Assembly (NCBI RefSeq): GCF_010500955.1
Contig: NZ_QVMJ01000028.1
Coordinates: forward strand, 1 to 35,239
Length of the DNA stretch: 35,239 nucleotides
Direction: 5' to 3'
Origin: Bacteroides sp. 519
GTDB taxonomy: Bacteria > Bacteroidota > Bacteroidia > Bacteroidales > Bacteroidaceae
In this document: positions 16,533-24,407 of the stretch, one piece after another
How positions within the stretch are numbered: position 1 is the first letter of the stretch
How the letters are laid out: every line of letters starts with the position of its first letter
Position numbers and translations under genes: made by a program
Notes under the pieces: generated by a model
Told to the model about the DNA's origin: nothing
Databases searched by the model: none
Seen by the model: the letters and a program-made list of their open reading frames with translations, nothing else

Positions 16533-19154
16533 ATGAAACAAATTATAGAACTAATTATTGGGCAAAACACCGACCTGATACTTGAATGGGCTAAAAAGCT
16601 GACTGATGAAGAGCGATACAAATCGATAGAGTTATTGAAATCGATAGATATTTCGAAAGATATTATCAAAGAACAACCGCCCAAAGAATACAATGCTGCA
16701 TATTACGATAAGTATGGAAACGCGAATGGAACTATTACTTTTATGAAACTATGCTGTATTCGTACTGCCAAGGATCTTCTGCTCACTGCACCCGAATGGA
16801 ATAAGTCTTTTTCTGTAGTTCACTCTTATTTTTGCAAACCATTGTTTGGTGTGGAAGCAATAAGTGAGTATTTTAAGCTCTTTCCACCGGATTATTTAAT
16901 GCAAATAGTAACAGCCAACTCTTCAATGAGGGATTCAAATAATAATTTTCGCTTGTTGTGGAAATTGTATACAAATAACTTTATGCCCTTTGATGAAGAA
17001 ATATTTGTACGGTCGTTGTTCATTATTACCATGTTCAACCGGGATACAATGAAGGATGTAGAATTTCTGAAAGCAAATCCGGAAGCCATTGACAAAGTAT
17101 TGTTGCAATTCTATAAATACGAACTCCCCGTACTCGATATATCTAAATGGCAGGCGAAGGATAAATTTGTTTGTAAGAAATGTACAGAATACTGGGAAGA
17201 AGTTTTTGCCGAGTTAATCAACGAAAATGCTATAACAGATCGCAACATTATCAGGAACCTATTAACTACCTTTACCTACAACTGGAAGAAAGCACATCTT
17301 GATTGGCACATCCGTATGTTGAAACTCTTTAAACCAACAGCTGAAGAGTATATTGATAATCAAGATTACTTGTATGCTGCCTTATACTCAACAAATTCTA
17401 CTGTTGTTAACTTTGTGGTAAGTATAGTGCAAACCATTTATAAAGAAGAACGGTTCGATGTGGATAGTTTTATGCAAGGTATCCCTAATCTGTTCAATAA
17501 AGAAAGAAGCGACAAAGCTATATTGACGGCTCTCGATGTATTATCGTATCATTTGGAGAAAAACAATGCTTTGCGCCAATATGCGGGTATTGTTGCCGGA
17601 GCATTGGTGCAATCAAGCGATAAAATACAAGAAAAGGCTGCTACATTGTTAGTGAAATATACTAATGAAACCGATCGTTCAATGCTGGTAGAACCATTTG
17701 CTGTATCGTTAAAACAGAAAGCACGCGAGATACTGCAAATTGATAAAGAAGAAGTAGAAAATGTTAGTATAGTATCTATTAATGAACCAATTGAATACCC
17801 ACTTAACTGGGAAGATTTTTTGTTTCATGTTGGAAAAACACTCAGCTCGTTGCTACCGGTGGATATTGATGTTATGTATGAAAGCCTTATCCGGCTACAA
17901 GACCAGTTACCGGAAGATTACATTTCGCAATTGAAACCTTATTTAAAGAAACTGCAAAGATCTTCCGAGAAGGATTTGTTGTTCTATATTGCTGAGTTTT
18001 TTGATAACTGGATTGAATCCGGAAGAAAGTATACAATCAATTCGTCTTTTGGAAAAAACATGCATCCTCTTCCATTTATGCGTAACAGAAACGAATGGAT
18101 ATTATCGAAACTGAAACGGAAAAATAAATTGCCTTTACTGTCTTCGCCTACGCATTATCCTTTCTTTGTTCATCCGGACACATTGGTACTCCGGTTGTTT
18201 GACTACGAAAATGCAGGTGAGCAAATAGAAATGGAAGATTTGATTGTTGCCTGTAATCGAATTTTAAAGGTGGATATTTCGGAAGAAACACGGTGTATAA
18301 TAAAGAAGCTAAAAGGTACATATACTGCTGCTATTCAATATCTTTTGGGTATATCGGGTACAATAGAGCCCGATAATGATACATTATATTTGTGGGGGCA
18401 GATTACCCGTACCGCTTCTCCTAATGCTGTTTTTAATGAGTACACTAAAACCGAATTAAAGAACTATCCCGCAATAATGAAACCGTTTTTGCCAACCTAT
18501 CAGGTTGAACGCTATTATTCGGATTGTAAAGAGTATCATTGGGATTATTTATTACTGGAAGATAACTGGAATGGTTCGCATCGCAAAACGTATAAAAAAG
18601 ATTCATATCCTTACTTATGTTTCTATACCGCCTATAATGGATTCCACTATTATTCAACAACCGGATTTCTTTACTGGTTAAGTCTTGTACCTCACTATTG
18701 TGAACCGGTTCTTTTACATTATATCCCCGATACAGCTTCGGATAATGAGGTGATCGATTTTGCATACTGTCTTCATCCTTTGCAGTTCCTGATCGAAAAT
18801 CAGATTCCGGTTTATCATGGCGGATGGATATACATTGCCCTGTGCCTGATTTTTGAAAAGAAAGTATCCCGTGATTTAGCTGCCGAGTATATCAATGTTG
18901 CTTTTCAACTGGGCTTTATGGATACCGAGTATCTTGCAGATTGTATTGCTACCCTGATAATGAATAACTTTGCTCCAGTAAACAGGCTTGTAGAGTATTT
19001 AGATTTGGTAGTTCCCCGGCAAATTAAGGAGTTTCAATTATTGATTACCCGTAAGTGTATAGAAAAGGGACGTAAAGATGCGTTACCAACCAACTATAAA
19101 AAGTTAGTGGCGTATTATAATGAAATATGTAATTATCTGGAAATTAAACCATAA
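16533..19154 (+). CDS. Large helical protein, probably DUF6493 family
   Basis: From the ATG at 16533 this is 873 residues. There is no signal peptide or membrane segment, so it is cytoplasmic. Composition and spacing suggest a helical-repeat (ARM/HEAT-like) scaffold, for example KAILTALDVLSYHLEKNNAL and KIQEKAATLLVKYTNETD (about 340-395). The opening MKQIIELIIGQNTDLILEW and the C-terminal YHGGWIYIALCLIFEKK region resemble DUF6493. That family is of unknown function and in some genomes lies near SWIM zinc-finger and MoxR/VWA genes; no such neighbours are visible here. It is followed after 12 bases by a secreted esterase gene. I would not assign a function. Confidence 0.55.
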   Translation: MKQIIELIIGQNTDLILEWAKKLTDEERYKSIELLKSIDISKDIIKEQPPKEYNAAYYDKYGNANGTITFMKLCCIRTAKDLLLTAPEWNKSFSVVHSYFCKPLFGVEAISEYFKLFPPDYLMQIVTANSSMRDSNNNFRLLWKLYTNNFMPFDEEIFVRSLFIITMFNRDTMKDVEFLKANPEAIDKVLLQFYKYELPVLDISKWQAKDKFVCKKCTEYWEEVFAELINENAITDRNIIRNLLTTFTYNWKKAHLDWHIRMLKLFKPTAEEYIDNQDYLYAALYSTNSTVVNFVVSIVQTIYKEERFDVDSFMQGIPNLFNKERSDKAILTALDVLSYHLEKNNALRQYAGIVAGALVQSSDKIQEKAATLLVKYTNETDRSMLVEPFAVSLKQKAREILQIDKEEVENVSIVSINEPIEYPLNWEDFLFHVGKTLSSLLPVDIDVMYESLIRLQDQLPEDYISQLKPYLKKLQRSSEKDLLFYIAEFFDNWIESGRKYTINSSFGKNMHPLPFMRNRNEWILSKLKRKNKLPLLSSPTHYPFFVHPDTLVLRLFDYENAGEQIEMEDLIVACNRILKVDISEETRCIIKKLKGTYTAAIQYLLGISGTIEPDNDTLYLWGQITRTASPNAVFNEYTKTELKNYPAIMKPFLPTYQVERYYSDCKEYHWDYLLLEDNWNGSHRKTYKKDSYPYLCFYTAYNGFHYYSTTGFLYWLSLVPHYCEPVLLHYIPDTASDNEVIDFAYCLHPLQFLIENQIPVYHGGWIYIALCLIFEKKVSRDLAAEYINVAFQLGFMDTEYLADCIATLIMNNFAPVNRLVEYLDLVVPRQIKEFQLLITRKCIEKGRKDALPTNYKKLVAYYNEICNYLEIKP

Positions 19155-19166
19155 AAATTAGTACCT

Positions 19167-20039
19167 ATGAAACAATTGTTAATTACTGCCATTCTTGGCT
19201 TGATCTTTACCACATCTTTGTTTGCACAGGGCGGACAGGTTTTTGAAACCCGAACTGTGAAAAGTAATATTCTTAAAATGGAACGTAAATACTCTATTTA
19301 TCTTCCACCGGGATATGATACTAGTGATCAAAGTTATCCGGTGTTGTATCTGCTTCATGGAGCAGGCGACGATCATACCGGATGGGTGCAATTTGGTCAG
19401 GTGCAGCAGATTGCCGATAAAGCAATTGAGGAAGGAAAAGCTGCCCGAATGATTGTTGTAATGCCCGATGCCAATACTGGTGTTCGTGGCTATTTCAATG
19501 CTATTGACGGAAAGTTTGATTATGAAGATTTCTTCTTCAATGAATTGATACCTCATGTTGAATCAACCTATCGTGTACGTACCGATAGACGCTATCGGGC
19601 TATAGCAGGACTATCTATGGGTGGCGGTGGAACAATATTCTACAGTTTGCACCAACCGGATATGTTTGCTGCCGCTGCGCCACTAAGTGCTGCTACTGGT
19701 AATTGGGATATACAACAGCTTAAAGAAAGAATCAATAAATCTAATCCGGGTATATCCGATGATAAGATTATGGTATACTACAATCGCCTTAGTATAGAAG
19801 AAATTATAAAGAATGCTTCGGAAGAGGAATTGAAGAAGATAAAGAGCATTCGTTGGTACATTAGTTGTGGCGACGATGATTTTCTTTATGAAGGTAACAG
19901 CCGGATGCACATCCTTTTCCATAAAAATAATATTCCGCACGAATACCGTGTGAAAGATGGTGCACATACCTGGACTTACTGGCGCATGGAATTACCGTTG
20001 GTTATGGAGTTTATATCGAAATCCTTTATGCAATACTAA
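19167..20039 (+). CDS. Secreted putative esterase (esterase D / CE1-like)
   Basis: The 290-residue product starts with a clear signal peptide (cleavage near residue 20, LFAQ). The alpha/beta-hydrolase fold shows YSIYLPPGYD, PVLYLLHGAGDD, MPDANTG and the nucleophile elbow GLSMGGGG (Ser about 150). The late acid is probably in CGDDDF (about 245), with the His in DGAHTWTYW (about 268). The family includes feruloyl and acetylxylan esterases, so a role on plant-derived esters is possible but not shown. It is 12 bases after the DUF6493-like gene and converges on the TSUP gene with a 1-base gap. Confidence 0.85.
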   Translation: MKQLLITAILGLIFTTSLFAQGGQVFETRTVKSNILKMERKYSIYLPPGYDTSDQSYPVLYLLHGAGDDHTGWVQFGQVQQIADKAIEEGKAARMIVVMPDANTGVRGYFNAIDGKFDYEDFFFNELIPHVESTYRVRTDRRYRAIAGLSMGGGGTIFYSLHQPDMFAAAAPLSAATGNWDIQQLKERINKSNPGISDDKIMVYYNRLSIEEIIKNASEEELKKIKSIRWYISCGDDDFLYEGNSRMHILFHKNNIPHEYRVKDGAHTWTYWRMELPLVMEFISKSFMQY

Positions 20040-20040
20040 G

Positions 20041-20802
20041 TTAAATAACCAAATCCCAAATGAGTTTTATCATCAGTAGGGTTAACACAAGTATTAAAAT
20101 CGGCCGGACTATTTTCTGGCCGTTTTTAATGGCTAGTCCGCTACCAATATAATGCCCGGCAATGGCACACAGAGCCGCAGGGATACCTACAACAAATAGT
20201 ATTTTCCCTTCAATAAGAAATACTGCCAGCGATGCAAGGTTTGAAGTGAGGTTTACCAGTTTGGCATTCCCCATACTGGTAAGTAGGTCGAAACCCAGAA
20301 CGGAAGTATAGGCCAGGATAAGAAAAGTACCTGTTCCTGGCCCGAAAAAGCCATCGTAGCCACCAATCACAAATCCGATAACGGAAGATAAAAAAATGAT
20401 CCGTCCTTTCGATAAATGTTTAGGAGTGACAGCCGTTAGATTCTTCTTCTTAAAAATGATCATGGCTATTATCGGAACCCCTGCTATCAGAATGTACTGC
20501 AAGATCTTTGCTTCCATATAAACAGCAATCTTTGCACCGATGGCTGAACTGATAAGGGCAAAGATAACCGAAGGGATAGCGCTTGTTAGGTTGTAGCTTT
20601 TGTTTTTTACAAAACGCATAGTGCTGAATAAAGTGCCTATGCAGCTACTGAACTTGTTTGTACCCAATGCAAAATGGGGCGTTAAGCCTGCAACATTATA
20701 AGCCGGAAGCGAAATCAATCCACCACCTCCGGCAATGCTGTCGATAAGTCCGCTGATAAATATCAACGGACAAAGAATAATCAGTTGTTCGAAGTAATCC
20801 AT
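20041..20802 (-). CDS. TSUP (TauE/SafE) family membrane permease
   Basis: The 253-residue product has about seven to eight hydrophobic helices. The family signature near the N-terminus, ISGLIDSIAGGGGLISLPA (17-35), and its repeat later in GGYDGFFGPGTGTFLILA (about 147-164) are diagnostic of TSUP. These transport sulfite, sulfoacetate or related organo-sulfur anions; the substrate here is unknown. It is 21 bases downstream of the alcohol dehydrogenase gene and probably co-transcribed. Confidence 0.9.
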   Translation of the reverse strand: MDYFEQLIILCPLIFISGLIDSIAGGGGLISLPAYNVAGLTPHFALGTNKFSSCIGTLFSTMRFVKNKSYNLTSAIPSVIFALISSAIGAKIAVYMEAKILQYILIAGVPIIAMIIFKKKNLTAVTPKHLSKGRIIFLSSVIGFVIGGYDGFFGPGTGTFLILAYTSVLGFDLLTSMGNAKLVNLTSNLASLAVFLIEGKILFVVGIPAALCAIAGHYIGSGLAIKNGQKIVRPILILVLTLLMIKLIWDLVI

Positions 20803-20823
20803 TCCATGTAATGGTTCTGATCT

Positions 20824-21969
20824 TTAGATTCTATCCATCAGAATCTTTTTGGCTATTTCACCATTCACATTTCCATTTTCTCCGAAAGCAACCTTGCGTT
20901 CATTGAAACGACGTTCTATTTCTTCAATAGTTTCCATGCCGATACCCTCTTCGCTTAAACGGGTAGTAAGGCCAAGTGAACGGAAGAATTCGTCTGTTTT
21001 GGCAATTGTTTTATCAATACGTTGGTCACGGGTTCCTTCGGTAATGCCCCATACACGTTCGCCATACTGAATGATTTTGTCACCCTTGCTCTCGCGTAGG
21101 ATATTCATTGTTCCCGGAAGAACAATCGCCAATGTATGACCATGCGAAAGACCATGCAAAGCAGTCAGTTCGTGTCCAATCATGTGAGTAGCCCAGTCTT
21201 GAGGCACTCCACCCAAAGCAACGAAACCATTAAGGCCCATTGTTGCAGAGAGCATAAATTCGGCCATCAGGTCATAGTTGTGTTTGTCCTTTTTAATCAA
21301 GGGAGCAATTTCAACTACTGTTTGCAAAATACCTTCTGCCCAACGATCCATCAGGCGTGATACAGCAGGAACGGTTAGGTATTGCTCCATCACATGCACA
21401 AAGGTATCAGTAAGCCCGTTGGCAATCTGGTTATCGGGAAGTGTGAAAGTAGTCTCCGGATCAAGGATAGAGAATACGGGGAAATTAGAATAAAAAGCAA
21501 ACTTTTCTTTAGTTGCCATATTAGAGATTACTGCACCCTGATTCATTTCCGATCCTGTTGCAGGCAAGGTAAGAACAGTTGCAAGCGGAATGGTATTCAT
21601 TTCTTTACCAGCCAGCACCAAATCCCACGCATCACCATTATATAATATACCGGCAGAAATAAGTTTGGTTCCGTCGATCACCGAACCTCCGCCTACAGCA
21701 ACAAGAAAGTCTATTTTCTCTTCTTTTCCCAATGCAATAGCTTTGCGAAGAGTTTCGATGGTAGGATTGGCCTCTATACCCCAGAACTCTACAGTATAAA
21801 AATCCTTCAGTGCCTCTACAACTTGGTTGTAAACGTTATTTTTTTTCACACTACCACCACCAAAGGTTACCATTATGCGCTTTCCGGTTGGTATTTCGTT
21901 AGCTAATTCTGCTATCATACCTTTGCCCATAATGAGCTTTACCGGATTTTGGAAAATAAAATTATTCAT
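20824..21969 (-). CDS. Iron-containing alcohol dehydrogenase (YqhD/BDH-like)
   Basis: This 381-residue group III dehydrogenase reduces aldehydes to alcohols with NAD(P)H. It shows the Rossmann-type VTFGGGSVKKNN (35-46), GGGSVIDGTKLIS, LPATGSEMNQGAVISN and the metal-site block HMIGHELTALHGLSHGHTLAIVLPG near residue 260. This matches the YqhD/butanol dehydrogenase subgroup, often NADPH-dependent and active on toxic aldehydes. Its partner is the downstream TSUP permease. Exact substrate is not deducible. Confidence 0.92.
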   Translation of the reverse strand: MNNFIFQNPVKLIMGKGMIAELANEIPTGKRIMVTFGGGSVKKNNVYNQVVEALKDFYTVEFWGIEANPTIETLRKAIALGKEEKIDFLVAVGGGSVIDGTKLISAGILYNGDAWDLVLAGKEMNTIPLATVLTLPATGSEMNQGAVISNMATKEKFAFYSNFPVFSILDPETTFTLPDNQIANGLTDTFVHVMEQYLTVPAVSRLMDRWAEGILQTVVEIAPLIKKDKHNYDLMAEFMLSATMGLNGFVALGGVPQDWATHMIGHELTALHGLSHGHTLAIVLPGTMNILRESKGDKIIQYGERVWGITEGTRDQRIDKTIAKTDEFFRSLGLTTRLSEEGIGMETIEEIERRFNERKVAFGENGNVNGEIAKKILMDRI

Positions 21970-22130
21970 AATTAGTTGTTATTAATAGGTTGAAAAACAT
22001 CAGAATGTTATCTGTTTGGTTGTAATTGGATACGAAGGTACAAATTGTTTTCTTAAAAGTTTAATTTGGGTTGCTTAATAAATGGGTTTAGTAAGAGTTA
22101 GTAAATAGTAACAAATTGTTCAATACAAAG

Positions 22131-22162
22131 TTTGCACAAATGCAACTTATACGTTACCTTTG
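22131..22162 (+). promoter_or_regulatory. Promoter of the toxin-antitoxin operon
   Basis: TTTG (22131-22134) and TACCTTTG (22155-22162) are separated by 20 bases, a full consensus promoter. The -7 box ends only 4 bases before the ATG at 22167, implying a leaderless or nearly leaderless mRNA. It excludes the upstream in-frame TTG at 22116 as a start. Confidence 0.75.
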
Positions 22163-22166
22163 TGAA

Positions 22167-22517
22167 ATGGGAAAAGTAAGGACTATTATTACCTATAAAG
22201 ACTATTTTGAAGACTTTCTTAGTTGCCAGCGTCCAAAGGTAGTGAGTAAGATATTACAAATATTACGTATCATTGAGCAAGTGGAACGAGTGCCTGCCAA
22301 TCATTTGAAGTATGTAGAAGATACGGATGGATTATTTGAGATACGTGTTAAATTTGGCAGTGACATATTTCGTATATTTTGCTTTTTTGAAGCAGGCAAG
22401 CTTGTCGTATTATTAAGTGGGTTTCAAAAGAAAAGCCAAAAGACGCCACCAGAAGAGATTAAAAGGGCCATAAGGCTAATGGAGGAATATTATAAAGAAA
22501 AGGAGGAACAGAAATGA
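22167..22517 (+). CDS. Type II toxin, RelE/HigB (Gp49-like) family
   Basis: From the ATG at 22167 this is 116 residues. The core VVSKILQILRIIEQVERVPANHLKYVED, LFEIRVKFGSDIFRIFCFFEAGKLVVLLSGFQKKSQKTP (split across about 24-95) is the phage-derived Gp49-like/HigB fold, with the conserved basic FxKKxxxTP end. These toxins cut mRNA on the ribosome. The gene precedes and overlaps the antitoxin by 4 bases, toxin-first as in higBA operons. Identification of the family is good; activity is untested. Confidence 0.88.
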   Translation: MGKVRTIITYKDYFEDFLSCQRPKVVSKILQILRIIEQVERVPANHLKYVEDTDGLFEIRVKFGSDIFRIFCFFEAGKLVVLLSGFQKKSQKTPPEEIKRAIRLMEEYYKEKEEQK

Positions 22518-22804
22518 ATACAAAAACATTATCTGAGTTAGAAGATAAATACATTGGAAAAGTTGGTTCGCCAGAACGTGATATTTATGAGGCTGAATTA
22601 TCTGATTTGATGATTGGCTTTCAAATAAGAAATGCTAGATTAAGTTTAGATATCACTCAGGAACAATTAGCCGAACGTATTAACAAAAAGCGTGCATTTA
22701 TTTCACGTATTGAAAACGATGGAAGCAATCTTACAATAAAGACACTGCGCGATATTGTTGAGCGTGGACTTGGTGGTAAGCTAAATATCGAAGTAGAACT
22801 TTAA
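22514..22804 (+). CDS. Antitoxin, XRE-family HTH (HigA-like)
   Basis: The 96-residue protein has a helix-turn-helix of the XRE type at about 34-80: IGFQIRNARLSLDITQEQLA, then ERINKKRAFISRIENDGSNL. Its C-terminal part ends GGKLNIEVEL. HigA-type antitoxins bind the toxin and repress the shared promoter. The 4-base overlap with the toxin gene indicates translational coupling. No clear operator palindrome was seen at the promoter. Confidence 0.88.
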   Translation: MNTKTLSELEDKYIGKVGSPERDIYEAELSDLMIGFQIRNARLSLDITQEQLAERINKKRAFISRIENDGSNLTIKTLRDIVERGLGGKLNIEVEL

Positions 22805-22867
22805 ATCCGAAAAATTGAACAGTGACTGCATGATGCCTGTCAGATTTACGGATAGAAAACAAAAAAA

Positions 22868-23845
22868 ATGCCATTAAGAAAATTAATCATCCTTAGCGTT
22901 CTTGTGTTGACTTCATGTACTTATGGGCAAACAGAAAAAACGCAAATAAAAGCCCAGGCAGATAAACAAAATAAAATTCCGCCAGAAGAAAGATATGACC
23001 ACATTGAAACGTTCTTCTACCAAGACCTGAAGGTGGTAACTAAAAACGCAAAATGGGGATTTATCGACAGGGCCGGAAATGAATCCATTCCATTGAAATA
23101 TGACTATGCCTGGTCCTTTCGCTCAAACAGGGAGTATGCTAGAGTACAATTAGATGGAGAAATATTTTTCATTAACAAGATAGGAGAAAAGCTAGACACT
23201 GATAGTATCTATGCACTTGAATGGCAGGAACGTTTGGATGAATTTAATAGCAATCCTCCTGTTTCGGCAAAAGAAGTTGCTAGAATAGCTCCCATCATCA
23301 AAAAATGGACTGATTTTTACAAACTTGATTTTGCAAAGGCACGGCTTATAGAACATAACGATAATGCTTGTATAAAGTGTCCCTCCTCCATAGATACAGA
23401 TGGGATAAATTACCGGGAGTTTGAAAAAGAACTTGATACAAACAAGCGTATAGATGTCGATTATTCACCAAACAAACAATGGTATGTAGATTTGGGGATA
23501 ATGTACGAAGAAATAGAAGGAAAAAGATATTTTATAGGTTGGGACGATTGCCAGTCGGTATATCTTATTGATCGCAAACGAAAACACCAAAATATGATTA
23601 TGTGGAATGGAGCTTCAGGATTAGCTGAAGGAGTATTTTGGAAATCAAATGATTTGTTTGCTGTTGTAGGCTATGATCATGATTGTCGATTTATAAATGT
23701 ATTTGATATTGCTAATGAGACAATAAGCTACTATCAAATAATTCTTAAAGAAGACAATGCTGGTGGATATATGAACGGGATTTATCTGAAAGAGAAAGGA
23801 ATTATTACAGAAAACGATACCGAATACGATATATATATAAATTAA
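22868..23845 (+). CDS. WG-repeat lipoprotein
   Basis: The 325-residue product has a lipoprotein signal peptide with lipobox LTSC (Cys about 17). Near residues 61-90 one WG-repeat unit is visible: KWGFIDRAGNESIPLKYDYA. The rest (about 150-325) has no family that I recognise. It contains WYVDLGIMY, FIGWDDCQSVYLID and CRFINVFDIANE segments that look like beta-propeller blades. It lies between the toxin-antitoxin pair and the tmRNA gene and ends at a strong terminator. The segment reads as more AT-rich and less conserved than its neighbours, so it may be an acquired accessory gene. Confidence 0.65.
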   Translation: MPLRKLIILSVLVLTSCTYGQTEKTQIKAQADKQNKIPPEERYDHIETFFYQDLKVVTKNAKWGFIDRAGNESIPLKYDYAWSFRSNREYARVQLDGEIFFINKIGEKLDTDSIYALEWQERLDEFNSNPPVSAKEVARIAPIIKKWTDFYKLDFAKARLIEHNDNACIKCPSSIDTDGINYREFEKELDTNKRIDVDYSPNKQWYVDLGIMYEEIEGKRYFIGWDDCQSVYLIDRKRKHQNMIMWNGASGLAEGVFWKSNDLFAVVGYDHDCRFINVFDIANETISYYQIILKEDNAGGYMNGIYLKEKGIITENDTEYDIYIN

Positions 23846-23870
23846 TAATATTTTAATGGTACCTAAAAAT

Positions 23871-23907
23871 AAAAACTCTGTAAATGAAGTATTTACAGAG
23901 TTTTTAT
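23871..23907. terminator. Strong bidirectional terminator
   Basis: AAAAACTCTGTAAAT and its exact reverse complement form a 15-base-pair stem (23871-23885 and 23891-23905) around the loop GAAGT, flanked by A and T runs. It closes the lipoprotein gene on the plus strand and the tmRNA gene on the minus strand. Confidence 0.95.
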
Positions 23908-23927
23908 TTGATTTCTTAATTAAAAAG

Positions 23928-24322
23928 TGGAGCTGGAGGGAGTCGAACCCTCGTCCAAACGAGGAAACCATAAGCTTTCTACATGCTTATCTTTGCCTAA
24001 ATTTTCGAGTATAAGCAGAACCAAAGCCATCAACTTATACCTTATCCTCTAAAGTTTCATTTACAATGCGAGGCTATTGCAAACTATCTCCGATATTACT
24101 GCACCACTGAACCGGAATGCTTCGAAGCCACAGCTTCCGAGTGATGTTTCGTTCCAGTACCTAGTACCGGAATAAAGCGTTATCTACTATGATTCGATTA
24201 CGCAGCGAAAGCGTATTGTTTTTCGCCAGATAAAATTTTAGTAACTGAGATTAAAGTGCAAATCACTGACGCACTGCATGCTTACATACCATTTCTACCC
24301 GCTGTCAAATCCAGTCAACCCC
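23928..24322 (-). ncRNA. ssrA: tmRNA
   Basis: tmRNA rescues stalled ribosomes and tags nascent proteins for degradation. On the minus strand the 5' end reads GGGGTTGACTGGATTTGACA. The 3' end carries the T-arm GAGGGTTCGACTCCCTC and then CAGCTCCA, which pairs with GGGGTTG to form the tRNA-like acceptor. A CCA tail is not encoded. The tag frame at 24198-24227 reads GEKQYAFAA then stop, resembling the G-E-x-N-Y-A-L-A-A tags of other Bacteroidetes but with K-Q and F changes. Length is about 395 bases. A -7 box at 24354-24361 lies upstream, so a short 5' leader would be removed by RNase P. Confidence 0.95.
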
Positions 24323-24353
24323 AGATTATATAACTTGATAAGAAACTTTGTTG

Positions 24354-24361
24354 CAAAGATA
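24354..24361 (-). promoter_or_regulatory. Promoter -7 box for tmRNA
   Basis: The minus strand reads TATCTTTG, an exact TAnnTTTG match, 31 bases before the mature tmRNA 5' end. The -33 region is TTCT or similar rather than TTTG. Confidence 0.55.
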
Positions 24362-24395
24362 AGGATAATCTTCATAAATTAGAAAGTATTTTTCA

Positions 24396-24403
24396 TAATT
24401 TTG
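24396..24403 (+). promoter_or_regulatory. Candidate -7 box for the radical SAM gene
   Basis: TAATTTTG matches TAnnTTTG and ends 4 bases before the ATG at 24408, the same spacing as at the toxin gene. This suggests a leaderless transcript. The -33 box is not clear. Confidence 0.45.
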
Positions 24404-24407
24404 CCTC

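Noticed and set aside
22116..22166. Upstream TTG start for the toxin gene
   Set aside because: The consensus promoter boxes (22131-22162) lie inside this segment, so it cannot be in the mRNA.
23928..23960. tRNA gene at the GAGGGTTCGACTCCCTC sequence
   Set aside because: The T-arm and acceptor belong to the tmRNA, whose 5' end (GGGGTTGACTGG) lies about 390 bases away; no anticodon arm is present.
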